A stretch of DNA of 64,000 nucleotides from assembly GCA_017644005.1 (NCBI GenBank), contig JAEPMJ010000004.1:62001-126000 (forward strand), written 5' to 3'. The stretch is from Rhizobiaceae bacterium. Its GTDB lineage: Bacteria; Pseudomonadota; Alphaproteobacteria; Rhizobiales; Rhizobiaceae. Of this stretch, positions 52,295-61,543 are shown in pieces. The notes beneath the pieces were generated by a model. That model had not been told where the DNA came from. It worked only from the letters and a program-made list of their open reading frames with translations, and made no database searches. Within the stretch, counting starts at the first letter, position 1. The number at the start of each line of letters is the position of its first letter. The translations under genes were made by a program, and so were the position numbers.

Positions 52295-52837
52295 TCAGCC
52301 CGGTTTGGCGAACCACATTCTCTTCAGCGTCGCGTCGCGCTTCACGAAATGATGGTAGAGCGCAGCGCCTGCGTGAATGACAAACAAGGCAGTCATTGCC
52401 CTCGCGCCGATTCCATGCGGGATGCGCGGCAGATAATCGTGGAAGTCCGGCAGAGCCGACTGCGACCCGCCGAACAGCACCAGGCCGGCGCCGGACAGGA
52501 TGAACATGCCGATACCGCTGGCGGCCATTCCGAGAATGACGACGTAAAACAGCAGGTGTACGGCGCGCGCGGCGCGCTCTTGCCAGGCGGGGCTTCCGCC
52601 GGTCGGCGCGGGCCGCGTATCATAACGCCACCACCAGACGATGCGCGCCAGGGTCAGTATGGCGATCACAATGCCAAGCGGTGCGTGCAGGCGCAGGATC
52701 GCCGCTTTGGTCTGAGGATCGGGCACCTGACCTGCAGAAAACCCTGAAATCAGCAGGCCGACGATGGCAATGGCTGACACCCAGTGAATGGTGACTGCCA
52801 CGGTTCCATAGTTTGTGTTGTCGCTTTTTCGGTTCAT
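52295..52837 (-). CDS. Cytochrome b561-type membrane haem protein
   Basis: A 180-residue protein with four membrane helices and His residues at haem positions: TIHWVSAIAIV, LRLHAPLGIVIA, AVHLLFYVVILGMAASGIGMF and FVIHAGAALYHHFVKRD. This is the cytochrome b/b6 domain of diheme b561-like proteins that pass electrons across the inner membrane, often to oxidative stress systems. It is divergent from a MarR gene and shares a promoter region holding two operator-like dyads. Confidence 0.88.
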   Translation of the reverse strand: MNRKSDNTNYGTVAVTIHWVSAIAIVGLLISGFSAGQVPDPQTKAAILRLHAPLGIVIAILTLARIVWWWRYDTRPAPTGGSPAWQERAARAVHLLFYVVILGMAASGIGMFILSGAGLVLFGGSQSALPDFHDYLPRIPHGIGARAMTALFVIHAGAALYHHFVKRDATLKRMWFAKPG

Positions 52838-52859
52838 CGCCTTCGCTCTCCTGATAAGA

Positions 52860-52871
52860 ATAGCATGCTAT
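52860..52871. promoter_or_regulatory. MarR-type operator 1
   Basis: Perfect 12-bp palindrome ATAGCATGCTAT in the 80 bp between the divergent cytochrome b561 and MarR genes. A nearly identical copy lies 28 bp away. MarR proteins usually bind dyads of this length. Confidence 0.75.
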
Positions 52872-52887
52872 GTTTATCTACACTTGA

Positions 52888-52899
52888 ATAGCACGCTAT
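52888..52899. promoter_or_regulatory. MarR-type operator 2
   Basis: ATAGCACGCTAT, one base different from the first operator, 19 bp before the MarR start codon. The two dyads together indicate control of both divergent genes by the MarR protein. Confidence 0.75.
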
Positions 52900-52917
52900 G
52901 CAAGCCTAGAAACGAGC

Positions 52918-53349
52918 ATGTTCGAAAAGCGGAAATCGCCCGGCTACATGACCAACTTTGCGGCGCGGGTGTTTGCCAGCCATTTGCGGGATCAGGTCGC
53001 GCCGCTTGGCCTGGCACCGGCGCAGTTCATGGTGCTGCTGGAACTTTGGGACGAAGACGGGCTTACCCAAAAACAGCTCTTCGAGAGGTTGGAGGTGGAG
53101 CAGGCGACCATGGCCAACACAATCAGCCGTATGGAACGCGACGGATTGGTTGTGCGCCGCGCGCACCCTGCAGACGGGCGAGCCCGCTCGATACTTTTAT
53201 CAGCGAAGGGGCGCGCGCTGGAGGCGACCGCCAAGTCTTCGGCAATGCAGGTCAACCGGCATCTGATGGCCGATTTCACGGACGAGGAATGCGAGATGTT
53301 TCTCGGCTTCCTGCAGCGGATCATCCAGCGCGGCAGCTCGCCCGGCTAG
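52918..53349 (+). CDS. MarR-family transcriptional regulator
   Basis: A 143-residue winged-helix protein. DNA-binding region: [53 protein letters not shown], i.e. recognition helix plus wing with the DGR(A/S) signature. N- and C-terminal helices form the dimer. It controls itself and the divergent cytochrome b561 gene through the two dyads. It overlaps the oxoprolinase gene by 4 bp tail to tail. Confidence 0.92.
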   Translation: MFEKRKSPGYMTNFAARVFASHLRDQVAPLGLAPAQFMVLLELWDEDGLTQKQLFERLEVEQATMANTISRMERDGLVVRRAHPADGRARSILLSAKGRALEATAKSSAMQVNRHLMADFTDEECEMFLGFLQRIIQRGSSPG

Positions 53350-56300
53350 CGCCCAAACCCGCCCGGCGTCGGCGTGGTCACAATGACCGCTTCGCCCGCA
53401 TCCAGCACCGTCTGATCGCAGGCTTTCAGCGTCTCGACCGTGCCGTCATTGCGGCGCACCTCGGTCTTGCCGACATTGCCGTCGCCGCCGCCGGCCACGC
53501 CGCGCGGCGGTGATGCGCGGTGAGAGGACAGGATCGCGCAATCCATCTTTTCGAGGAATCGCAGCGTGCGGCGCGTGCCGTTGCCGCCTGACCATTTGCC
53601 TTTGCCGCCGGTGTTGTCGCGGATATGGAAATCCTCCAGCAGAACCGGAAACCGCAGTTCCAGGATCTCGGGATCGGTCAGCCGGGAATTGGTCATGTGA
53701 ACATGAACGCCTGAGGTGCCATCGAAACCGCGGCCATCGTTCATGCGGCCGGCGGGCGAGCCGGAACAGATCGTCTCGTAATACTGATATTCGTCATTGC
53801 CGAAGGTCAGATTGTTCATCGTGCCTTGCGAATTGGCGAGCGCGCCCATGGCACCGAACAGCGCATTGGTGACGTGCTGCGAGGTCTCGACATTGCCGGC
53901 CACCACGGCGGCCGGATAGGCGGGGCGCAGCATGCAGCCTTCCGGGATGATAATGTTGATTGGCCGCAGGCAGCCGGCGTTCATGGGGATCGAACCTTCG
54001 ACCATGACGCGGAATGCATAAAGAACAGCTGCGCGCGCGACCGGCTCGGGCGCATTGAAATTGTTCGCCATCACCGGCGACGTGCCGGTGAAATCCACTG
54101 TCGCCTCGCGCTTTTCGCGATCGACCGTGATCTTCACGCGGATCACCTGGCCGGTATCGGTCGGGTACTCATATTCGGAGCTGTCCGGCAGGCGCTCCAG
54201 CACACGGCGCACGCTTTCGGCCGCGTTGTCCTGCACGTGGCCCATATAGGCCTCGACCACGTCGAGCCCGAACTGGGCGACCATTTTCCGCAGTTCCGCG
54301 ACGCCCTTTTCGTTGGCCGCGATCTGCGCCTTGAGGTCGGCGATGTTCTGGTCGGGATTGCGGGCCGGGTAGGGGTGATCGGTCAGGAGATCGCGCAGCG
54401 CGTCTTCGCGGAACTTGCCCTTCTCGACGATCAGGAAATTGTCGAAGAGCACGCCTTCCTCGTCCACCGTGGTTGCAAGTGGAGTCATGGAGCCGGGCGC
54501 GGTGCCACCGACATCGGCGTGGTGGCCGCGCGAGGCCGCCCAGAACAGGACCGTCTTTTCGTCGTCGGAGAAGACCGGGGTGACGACGGTGATGTCCGGC
54601 AGGTGTGTGCCGCCATTATAGGGTGCGTTGAGCGCGAAAACGTCGCCCGGGCGGATGTTGCCCTCGTTGAGACGGATAATCGTTTCGACGGAGCGGTCCA
54701 TCGAGCCCAGATGCACCGGCATGTGCGGCGCGTTGGCGACCAGCGCGCCATCGCGGTCGAACACCGCGCAGGAAAAGTCGAGCCGCTCCTTGATGTTCAC
54801 CGAATAGGCGGTGTTCTGCAGCGTCACGCCCATCTGCTCGGCAATCGACATGAAGAGATTGTTGAAGACCTCGAGCATCACCGGGTCGGCAGCCGTGCCG
54901 AGTGCGGCCTGCCGCGCCTTGCGCTCGACGCGGCGCAACAGCACGTGGTTCTTCACCGTGATCTCGGCCTGCCAGCCGGGTTCGACCACGATTGTCTGGT
55001 GCGGTTCGATGATGAGTGCCGGGCCGGCCATGCGCTGGCCGGGCGCCACATTTTCGCGGCGGTAGACGGAAGCGTCATGCCATTCGCCCTCGGCGAAAAA
55101 GCGCCGCGTTTCGCCAGCCGCTGCCGCGCCATTCGCGAGTTCGCAGTCAGGCTCGTCGCGGCCGCGGCTGCGAGCGTCGCTGCCCTCGACAGCGACAGCC
55201 TCCACGATCATTTCCTTGTTGTCGTAGATGAAGCCGAATTGCGCCTTGTGCGCAGTCTCGAAGGCCTTGCGCGCCTCGGTCAGCGAACCTGAGCTGAAAT
55301 CGACGGGCAGGCTGGTGTCGGTGCCGCCATAACGGATATGCAGCATCGGCCGCCAGGCAATGCCGGCTTGTGCAACACCCTGCGCGCCGAGTTCTTCAAC
55401 TATCTCCAGGGACAGGGCGGCCGCCGTCCTTTCGATCGCGGGCAGCGTCTTTTCTGCCAGCGGCTCCATGAGGCCCTGCTGGCGCGAGGCGAATACCGTC
55501 GAGAGGCCGATGCCATAGGCGGAAAGCAGGCCCGAGAAGGGATGGATCAGGACGGATTCCATGCCGAGCGCATCGGCCACCAGACAGGCATGCTGTCCGC
55601 CGGCGCCACCGAAGCAGTTGAGCAGGTAGCCCGTCACGTCATGGCCGCGCTGGACCGAAATCTTCTTGATGGCGTTCGCCATGTTTTCAACCGCGATGGT
55701 GACGAAACCTTCCGCCACCTGTTCAGCGCTGCGACCGTCGCCGGTTTTCGCAGCCAGATCGGCGAAGCGCGCGCGCACCACATCGGCGTCGATGCGTTCA
55801 TTCTGGCCGGGGCCGAAGATCGCCGGAAAGAAATCGGGCTGCAGCTTGCCGAGCATGACATTGGCGTCGGTAACGGCGAGCGGTCCGCCGCGCCGGTAGC
55901 AGGCCGGGCCGGGATTCGCACCGGCAGAATCCGGGCCGACCTGGAAGCGACCGTCCTCGAAATGCAGGATCGAGCCGCCGCCGGCCGCGACTGTGTGAAT
56001 GCGCATCATCGGCGCGCGAATGCGCACGCCTGCGACCTCGGTGTCGAAAGCGCGCTCATAGTCGCCGTCATAGTGGGTGACGTCGGTCGACGTACCGCCC
56101 ATGTCGAAGCCGATTACCTGTTCGAAGCCCGCGATGCGTGCCGTCTCCGCCATGCCGACCACACCGCCCGCTGGGCCGGACAATATTGCGTCCTTGCCCT
56201 GGAACAGGTCGGCAGCGGTGAGGCCGCCCGAGGACATCATGAACATGAGGCGGGGATTATCTTCCGATAAGGGGGAGGGTGAGGCGCCAAGCTCGCCCGC

Positions 56301-56978
56301 CACACGCTGCACGTAACGGGAGAGGATCGGCGACAGGTACGCGTCGACCACGGTGGTGTCGCCGCGGCCGACGAGTTTCACCAGCGGTGAGGTCTTGTGG
56401 CTGACGGAAATCTGGCCAAAGCCGGCATCCCGGCATGCCTTTTCGGCGGCTAGCTCGTGCGCCGGATGGCTCCATGCATGCATGAACACAATGGCTACTG
56501 CATCGATGCCGTCCTCACGGGCGGCTTTCAGACGACTTGCGAGCGAGGCGGGATCCAGCTTGTTCTCGACCGTGCCGTCCGCGCGCACGCGTTCCTCGAC
56601 CTCGATGACGCGCTCGTAAAGCTGCTCGGGGAGGATGATCTCCTTGGCGAAAATATCGGGCCGCGCCTGATAGGCGATCTTCAGCGCGTCGCGAAAGCCC
56701 TTGGTGATGAGGAGAAGCACGCGGTCGCCCTTGCGCTCCAAAAGAGCGTTGGTGGCGACCGTCGTTCCCATCTTCACCTCGCCGACAACGCCGGCCGGAA
56801 TGGGCTTGCCTGCGTCAACGCCCAGATGGTCGCGAATGCCCTGAATGGCGGCGTCCGGGTAGGCTTCGGGATTTTCCGACAGCAGCTTGCGGGCATGCAG
56901 CGCGCCCTGCGGATCGCGGCCGATCACGTCGGTGAACGTGCCGCCGCGATCAATCCAGAAATCCCACTTGCCTGACAT
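53346..56978 (-). CDS. Fused hydantoinase A/B (5-oxoprolinase-type) protein
   Basis: A 1210-residue ATP-dependent hydrolase: residues about 1-690 are HyuA-like ([63 protein letters not shown]), and about 700-1210 HyuB-like ([59 protein letters not shown]). The full-length fusion matches 5-oxoprolinases (about 1200-1290 residues), though related enzymes act on hydantoins. GGAGG precedes ATG 56978. Its divergent partner is a TRAP transporter, suggesting import and opening of the same cyclic amide (inference). Confidence 0.93.
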   Translation of the reverse strand: MSGKWDFWIDRGGTFTDVIGRDPQGALHARKLLSENPEAYPDAAIQGIRDHLGVDAGKPIPAGVVGEVKMGTTVATNALLERKGDRVLLLITKGFRDALKIAYQARPDIFAKEIILPEQLYERVIEVEERVRADGTVENKLDPASLASRLKAAREDGIDAVAIVFMHAWSHPAHELAAEKACRDAGFGQISVSHKTSPLVKLVGRGDTTVVDAYLSPILSRYVQRVAGELGASPSPLSEDNPRLMFMMSSGGLTAADLFQGKDAILSGPAGGVVGMAETARIAGFEQVIGFDMGGTSTDVTHYDGDYERAFDTEVAGVRIRAPMMRIHTVAAGGGSILHFEDGRFQVGPDSAGANPGPACYRRGGPLAVTDANVMLGKLQPDFFPAIFGPGQNERIDADVVRARFADLAAKTGDGRSAEQVAEGFVTIAVENMANAIKKISVQRGHDVTGYLLNCFGGAGGQHACLVADALGMESVLIHPFSGLLSAYGIGLSTVFASRQQGLMEPLAEKTLPAIERTAAALSLEIVEELGAQGVAQAGIAWRPMLHIRYGGTDTSLPVDFSSGSLTEARKAFETAHKAQFGFIYDNKEMIVEAVAVEGSDARSRGRDEPDCELANGAAAAGETRRFFAEGEWHDASVYRRENVAPGQRMAGPALIIEPHQTIVVEPGWQAEITVKNHVLLRRVERKARQAALGTAADPVMLEVFNNLFMSIAEQMGVTLQNTAYSVNIKERLDFSCAVFDRDGALVANAPHMPVHLGSMDRSVETIIRLNEGNIRPGDVFALNAPYNGGTHLPDITVVTPVFSDDEKTVLFWAASRGHHADVGGTAPGSMTPLATTVDEEGVLFDNFLIVEKGKFREDALRDLLTDHPYPARNPDQNIADLKAQIAANEKGVAELRKMVAQFGLDVVEAYMGHVQDNAAESVRRVLERLPDSSEYEYPTDTGQVIRVKITVDREKREATVDFTGTSPVMANNFNAPEPVARAAVLYAFRVMVEGSIPMNAGCLRPINIIIPEGCMLRPAYPAAVVAGNVETSQHVTNALFGAMGALANSQGTMNNLTFGNDEYQYYETICSGSPAGRMNDGRGFDGTSGVHVHMTNSRLTDPEILELRFPVLLEDFHIRDNTGGKGKWSGGNGTRRTLRFLEKMDCAILSSHRASPPRGVAGGGDGNVGKTEVRRNDGTVETLKACDQTVLDAGEAVIVTTPTPGGFGR

Positions 56979-57007
56979 TGCGATCCTCCCAGATGTCGTA
57001 AATCTTA

Positions 57008-57033
57008 TTGACGATTTATCGATAAACTGTCAA
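57008..57033. promoter_or_regulatory. Compound dyad between oxoprolinase and TRAP genes
   Basis: A perfect 12-bp palindrome TTTATCGATAAA (57015-57026) sits at the exact centre of a wider inverted pair TTGAC (57008-57012) and GTCAA (57029-57033). The whole 26 bp has one dyad axis; only two inner pairs mismatch. It is 30 bp before the oxoprolinase gene and 84 bp before the TRAP binding-protein gene. The winged-helix protein encoded at 60025 is the best candidate to bind it. Confidence 0.6.
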
Positions 57034-57117
57034 CGTTAACGAATACCGGAGCGTCAACAAGCGCTCCGGCCCGGGCAGGAGACCCATCCAATCAGGATCA
57101 AATGGGAGTGAGATGAC

Positions 57118-58098
57118 ATGAAATACGGTGCATTTCTGAAGTCCAGCGTTGTCGCCGCCGGCGTGACGTTTGCAGGTGCCGCGCTCGCGCAGACCAGCTG
57201 GGATCTGCCGACGCCATATCCCGACGGCAATTTCCACACGCGCAACATCGCGCAGTTTGCCCAGGAGGTCGGTGAGAAATCCGGCGGCAGCCTGACGATC
57301 ACGGTTCACGCCGGCCAGTCGCTGATCAAGCATCCGGACATCAAGAATTCGGTTCGCGACGGCATCGTGCCGGCCGGCGAAGTTCTGGTGTCGCGCCTCG
57401 AAAACGAGAACGCCATCTTCGGCGTGGACTCGGTACCGTTCCTTGCTTCCAGCTATGAGGGCTCCAGGAAACTCTACGACGCGCAGCGCCCCTATCTGGA
57501 GAAGCTGCTCGCCGAACAGGGGCTGCAGCTTCTGTTCTCGGTGCCGTGGCCGCCGCAGGGCATCTACGCCAAGAAGGAAGTGACGTCACTTGCCGATCTC
57601 GCCGGCCTGAAGTTCCGTGCTTACAATCTCGGCACAGAGCGCGTGGCGGAGCTTGCCGGCATGGTGCCGACGCAGATCGAGGCATCCGACATTCCGACCG
57701 CGTTTGCGACCGGCCGCGTGGACGCGATGATCACTTCGCCGTCGACGGGCGCTGACTCGAAGGCATGGGACTTCCTCAGTCATTATCACGACACGCAGGC
57801 CTGGCTGCCGCGCAATATGGTGATCGTGAACAAGGCCGCATTCGATGCGCTGTCGGCGGAAGAGCAGGCGGCGATTACTGAAGCCGCCGCCGCAGCCGAA
57901 ACCCGCGGCTGGGAGATGTCGCAGGAAGAGACCGCTGCCAAGACCAAGGTGCTTCAGGACAACGGCATCACGGTCGTTGCACCGTCCGACACATTGAAGG
58001 GCGAATTTGCCGAGATCGGCAAGACGATGGCTGAAGAGTGGAAGGCGAAAGCCGGCGCCGACGGTGAGGAACTTCTGAAAGCCTATCAGTCGAACTGA
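57118..58098 (+). CDS. TRAP transporter substrate-binding protein (DctP family)
   Basis: A 326-residue periplasmic protein with signal peptide (ending GAALAQTSW). DctP-fold features: SWDLPTPYPDGNFHTRNIAQFAQEVGEKSGGSLTITVHAGQSL, and LKFRAYNLGTERVAELAGMVPTQIEASDIPTAFATGRVDAMITS with the conserved Arg of the carboxylate-binding site. First gene of a four- or five-gene operon with both TRAP membrane parts; a hairpin follows its stop. The ligand is unknown; a carboxylate such as 5-oxoproline fits the divergent oxoprolinase. Confidence 0.93.
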   Translation: MKYGAFLKSSVVAAGVTFAGAALAQTSWDLPTPYPDGNFHTRNIAQFAQEVGEKSGGSLTITVHAGQSLIKHPDIKNSVRDGIVPAGEVLVSRLENENAIFGVDSVPFLASSYEGSRKLYDAQRPYLEKLLAEQGLQLLFSVPWPPQGIYAKKEVTSLADLAGLKFRAYNLGTERVAELAGMVPTQIEASDIPTAFATGRVDAMITSPSTGADSKAWDFLSHYHDTQAWLPRNMVIVNKAAFDALSAEEQAAITEAAAAAETRGWEMSQEETAAKTKVLQDNGITVVAPSDTLKGEFAEIGKTMAEEWKAKAGADGEELLKAYQSN

Positions 58099-58111
58099 CG
58101 TCTCCTTGAAC

Positions 58112-58136
58112 GGGCGGGGCAAGGCATGCTCCGCCC
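58112..58136 (+). terminator. Intra-operon hairpin after the TRAP binding-protein gene
   Basis: GGGCGGGGCA and TGCTCCGCCC pair over ten positions with one G-U wobble around loop AGGCA. No T run follows and the next gene starts 22 bp later, so it more likely protects the binding-protein mRNA or attenuates downstream expression than ends transcription. Confidence 0.55.
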
Positions 58137-58158
58137 GCACTTCTGAGGGGAGGGCAGC

Positions 58159-58692
58159 ATGAGACGTTTTCTCGACAGGCTTTACGATTTTTCCGGCTAT
58201 GCGGCGGCCTGCGCGCTGATTGCGATATTCGCACTGGTGGCGATTCAGGTTCTGGCCCGGCTTTTCGATGGCGGGCTGCGCATTCTGGGATTCGAATCGA
58301 TCGGTTTCGCGGTTCCATCGATTGCGGAAATCTGCGGATTTCTGCTGGCAGCGGCCAGCTTCCTGGCGCTGGCAAAGACGTTGACGTCATTCGCGCATAT
58401 CCGGGTTGGCATGCTGGTCGACCGTTTTGCGCCAACGCCGCGGCGGTGGGCCGAAGCACTTGCGGGCGCGGCGGCGAGTATCATCGGCATCTACGCCACG
58501 GTCGCGCTGGCGCGACTGACGCTGAAGAGCTTCACGTTCAACGATGTCTCTTATGGCGTGGTTCCAGTACCGCTGGCGCTGCCGCAAGGCGTGATGACAC
58601 TGGGGCTTGCCATACTCACCATCGCGCTGATCGACCTTACGGTCAGGGTCGCGCGGGGCGAGGTCGTTTTGCGCAGCGGGCCGGAGCAGTAG
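58159..58692 (+). CDS. TRAP transporter small permease (DctQ)
   Basis: A 177-residue protein with four membrane helices and the DctQ family pattern: YAAACALIAIFALVAIQVLARL, LAKTLTSFAHIRVGMLVDRF and the helix pair VMTLGLAILTIALIDLTVRVA. It forms the membrane unit with DctM. The DctM gene starts 3 bp after its stop. Confidence 0.88.
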   Translation: MRRFLDRLYDFSGYAAACALIAIFALVAIQVLARLFDGGLRILGFESIGFAVPSIAEICGFLLAAASFLALAKTLTSFAHIRVGMLVDRFAPTPRRWAEALAGAAASIIGIYATVALARLTLKSFTFNDVSYGVVPVPLALPQGVMTLGLAILTIALIDLTVRVARGEVVLRSGPEQ

Positions 58693-58695
58693 GCG

Positions 58696-60003
58696 ATGGG
58701 CGTTTTCGAACTCTCCGCGCTGCTCGTCGTTGTCATGCTCGGCGCGCTGGCGCTCGGCCTCTGGGTCGCATTCTCGCTGTCGCTTGTTGCGCTGGTGGCA
58801 CTTGCGTCGAAACCCGCCATTCCGGCCGCACAGGTGCTTGCGACATCGTATTGGAGCGCCTCGACCTCATGGGACCTGACGGCGCTGCCGATGTTCATCT
58901 GGATGGGCGAAATCCTGTTCCGGTCGCGGTTGTCGGAAGACATGTTTGCCGGCATCTCGCCGTTGGTGCGGCGGCTGCCGGGCCGGCTGACGCATGTGAA
59001 CGTGCTTGGCTGCGCGGTGTTTGCGGCGGTTTCGGGTTCTTCGGCCGCGACGACGGCGACCATCGGCAAGATATCGCTGCCGGAGCTTCAGAAGCGCGGC
59101 TACGACGACCGGCTCGCCATAGGCAGCCTGGCGGGCTCCGGCACGCTTGGGCTGCTGATCCCGCCATCGATCATCCTGATCGTCTATGGCGCGGCAGTGG
59201 AGGAGTCGATTGCGCGGCTTTTTGTGGCCGGCGTCGTGCCCGGACTGGTGCTGGCAGCGCTGTTCATGGGTTATGTCGTCGTCTGGTCGCTGCTCAACCC
59301 GAAGAAAATGCCGCCGGCGGAGCAGCGGCTGCCATGGCGCGAGAAGTTCAAGGCCGTGCGCAGCCTGCTGCCGGTATTTCTGCTCATCGCCGGCGTGATC
59401 GGTGCGATCTATGGCGGGCTGGCTTCACCCACGGAAGCGGCTGTTATCGGCGTCGCGCTCAGCCTGCTTCTTGCGCGGCTGCAGGGCGCGCTCGACTGGC
59501 GGCTGTTCCGCGAGGGGCTGATGGCGGCGACGATCACGTCGTGCATGATCGCCTTCATACTGGCGGGCGCGGCGGTGCTGACCACCGCCATGGGTTTCAC
59601 CGGCCTGCCGCGACAGCTGGCCAGCTGGATCGGCGAACTCGGCCTCTCGCCGATGATGCTGCTGGCGGCTCTCACGCTGCTTTTCATCGGGCTCGGCTGT
59701 TTTCTCGACGGTATTTCGATGGTGGTTCTGACGACCGCCGTGATCATGCCGCTGGTCGCGGCGGCCGGCTTCGATCTCGTCTGGTTCGGCATCTATCTCG
59801 TCATCGTCGTCGAGATGGCGCAGATCACGCCGCCTGTCGGCTTCAATCTCTTTGTCATCCAGGGGCTGACGGGGCGCAACCTCTTCGACATCGCACGCGC
59901 AACGACGCCGTTTTTCCTGCTGATGGTGGTGATGGTGGTGCTGCTGGCGGCATTCCCGGACATCGCATTGTGGCTGCCGCGCACCATGTTCAGCGGCTTC
60001 TAG
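58696..60003 (+). CDS. TRAP transporter large permease (DctM)
   Basis: A 435-residue protein with about twelve helices. Family signatures: GSSAATTATIGKISLPELQKRGYDDRLAIGSLAGSGTLGLLIPPSI and EMAQITPPVGFNLFVIQGLTG, both typical of the DctM/large subunit. It carries out Na+-coupled uptake with DctQ and the binding protein. 21 bp separate it from the regulator gene. Confidence 0.95.
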   Translation: MGVFELSALLVVVMLGALALGLWVAFSLSLVALVALASKPAIPAAQVLATSYWSASTSWDLTALPMFIWMGEILFRSRLSEDMFAGISPLVRRLPGRLTHVNVLGCAVFAAVSGSSAATTATIGKISLPELQKRGYDDRLAIGSLAGSGTLGLLIPPSIILIVYGAAVEESIARLFVAGVVPGLVLAALFMGYVVVWSLLNPKKMPPAEQRLPWREKFKAVRSLLPVFLLIAGVIGAIYGGLASPTEAAVIGVALSLLLARLQGALDWRLFREGLMAATITSCMIAFILAGAAVLTTAMGFTGLPRQLASWIGELGLSPMMLLAALTLLFIGLGCFLDGISMVVLTTAVIMPLVAAAGFDLVWFGIYLVIVVEMAQITPPVGFNLFVIQGLTGRNLFDIARATTPFFLLMVVMVVLLAAFPDIALWLPRTMFSGF

Positions 60004-60024
60004 ACTCTGACGGAGACCAGGCGG

Positions 60025-60543
60025 ATGAGCGACAAGAAACAGTTCGGGCCGATCGTGTCGTCGGCGCATCTGGCGGACAGTGCGCTGCCGGCGCTTTCGG
60101 AGCTGGAGTTCGGGCTGATCCTGTCCGGCCATGCGTTCGAGCGCTGGATGGTTCATTGCATGACGGCGGCGGGCGAGCCCGGGCTGACGGCGATCGACGT
60201 GCTGGTACTGCATTCGGCCAATCATCGCGGCCGCCCGAAGCGCATCTCCGATCTGTGCATCGTGCTCGGCATCGAGGACACGCATGTGGTGATCTACGCC
60301 ATCAAGAAGCTGGAGAAACGCGGGCTGTTGAAAGGTACCCGTTCAGGCAAGGAAAAGCTGATTGGCACAACCGAAAAGGGTGTCGAGACCTGTATGCGAT
60401 ACCGCGAAATCCGCGAAGAACTGCTGGTGGAATCGGTGCGCGGGCTCGGCCTCGATCCGAAGGTGACCTCTACGGTCGCGGCGATGCTGCGTGCGCTATC
60501 GGGACACTACGATCAGGCAGCGCGAGCCGCCGCCTCGCTCTGA
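60025..60543 (+). CDS. MarR-like winged-helix regulator
   Basis: A 172-residue protein with a winged helix at about 70-130 (RISDLCIVLGIEDTHVVIYAIKKLEKRGLLKGTRSGKEKLIGTTEKGVETC). The N-terminal region (ALSELEFGLILSGHAFERWMVHCM) is unlike common MarR proteins. It lies in the TRAP operon and is the obvious regulator of this cluster and of the divergent oxoprolinase gene. The effector is unknown, perhaps the imported substrate. Confidence 0.82.
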   Translation: MSDKKQFGPIVSSAHLADSALPALSELEFGLILSGHAFERWMVHCMTAAGEPGLTAIDVLVLHSANHRGRPKRISDLCIVLGIEDTHVVIYAIKKLEKRGLLKGTRSGKEKLIGTTEKGVETCMRYREIREELLVESVRGLGLDPKVTSTVAAMLRALSGHYDQAARAAASL

Positions 60544-60558
60544 CGGAGAGTTGTGACG

Positions 60559-61482
60559 ATGCGCCTTCTTCAGCTTGCCGCCGGGCATGGCAAGGCGCTG
60601 CTGATCCTGGGACTCGCCGCGGGAATTGCGCTTCCCGAGCTTGCCGATGCGATGAAACCCCATATCGGCGCGATGGTTGGGATCCTGTTGTTTCTGGCCG
60701 CGCTCCGGGTCGGGCCACGCCAGGCGGCGGGCTCGATCCGCGATCTCGGCCGCTCGGTCATGCTGGCATTCGTGTTTCAGCTGGCGATGCCGGTGGCCGT
60801 GATCCTGCTTTTCCTGGCAACCGGCTTTACAGGGCCGTTTGCGCTGGGGCTGATCCTGATGCTTGCGGCCGCCCCGGTGTCGGGAAGTCCGAACCTGACG
60901 ATCATGACCGGCAACGAGCCCGCGGCGGCGCTGCGGCAGCTCGTGATCGGCACGGCGATGCTGCCGCTCACCGTGATTCCGGTTTTCTGGCTCTGGCCCG
61001 GCCTCGGCGGTGCGAAGGAGGTGCTGGGGGCAGCGGCGATCCTGCTGGTGCTTATCGCGGTTGCCGCATGCGCCGGGTTCGGCCTGCGCGCAACGCTGCT
61101 GCGGCAGCCCTCGGTTCCGACATTGCAGGCAATCGACGGTTCCTCGGCGATCGTCATGGGCGTTGTCGTCGTGGGGCTGATGTCGGCGGTCGGGCCGGCG
61201 CTCACCGGCGAACCATTGAGGCTTCTCGCCATGCTGGTGGCGGTGATGGCCGCCAACCTCGGCCTGCAGATTGTGGCCACGCTGGTTTTCCGCCGCGCAG
61301 GCTGGACCGCGGACGCGGCGGCACTCGGCATTGTCGCGGGCAATCGCAACATCGCCCTGTTCCTGACGGTGCTGCCGCAACAGGTCATCGATCCCGTGTT
61401 GCTATTCGTAGGCTGCTATCAGATCCCGATGTACCTGACGCCGGCGCTGCTCGGCTGGTTCTACAAACGCAAGGCGGCCTGA
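60559..61482 (+). CDS. BASS/arsenite-efflux-like transporter (bile acid:sodium symporter superfamily)
   Basis: A 307-residue protein with nine or ten membrane helices. Features of the BART superfamily: GLILMLAAAPVSGSPNLTIMTGNEPAAALRQLVIGTAMLPLTVIPVF and GIVAGNRNIALFLTVLP, where the family has a crossed-helix Na+ site. ATG 60559 with GGAGAG 8 nt upstream is preferred to GTG 60553. It lies 15 bp after the regulator gene and is probably in the same operon. Substrate unknown. Confidence 0.85.
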   Translation: MRLLQLAAGHGKALLILGLAAGIALPELADAMKPHIGAMVGILLFLAALRVGPRQAAGSIRDLGRSVMLAFVFQLAMPVAVILLFLATGFTGPFALGLILMLAAAPVSGSPNLTIMTGNEPAAALRQLVIGTAMLPLTVIPVFWLWPGLGGAKEVLGAAAILLVLIAVAACAGFGLRATLLRQPSVPTLQAIDGSSAIVMGVVVVGLMSAVGPALTGEPLRLLAMLVAVMAANLGLQIVATLVFRRAGWTADAAALGIVAGNRNIALFLTVLPQQVIDPVLLFVGCYQIPMYLTPALLGWFYKRKAA

Positions 61483-61543
61483 CCGTACACGATCACCAAT
61501 CCGCCCCTCGCGCGGCAACGCTATTGTCCCTATCTTGGACCGC

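Noticed and set aside
53826..55292. 488-codon plus-strand frame opposite the oxoprolinase gene
   Set aside because: His/Arg/Val-rich antisense frame with no motif; the minus strand encodes intact HyuA/HyuB domains.
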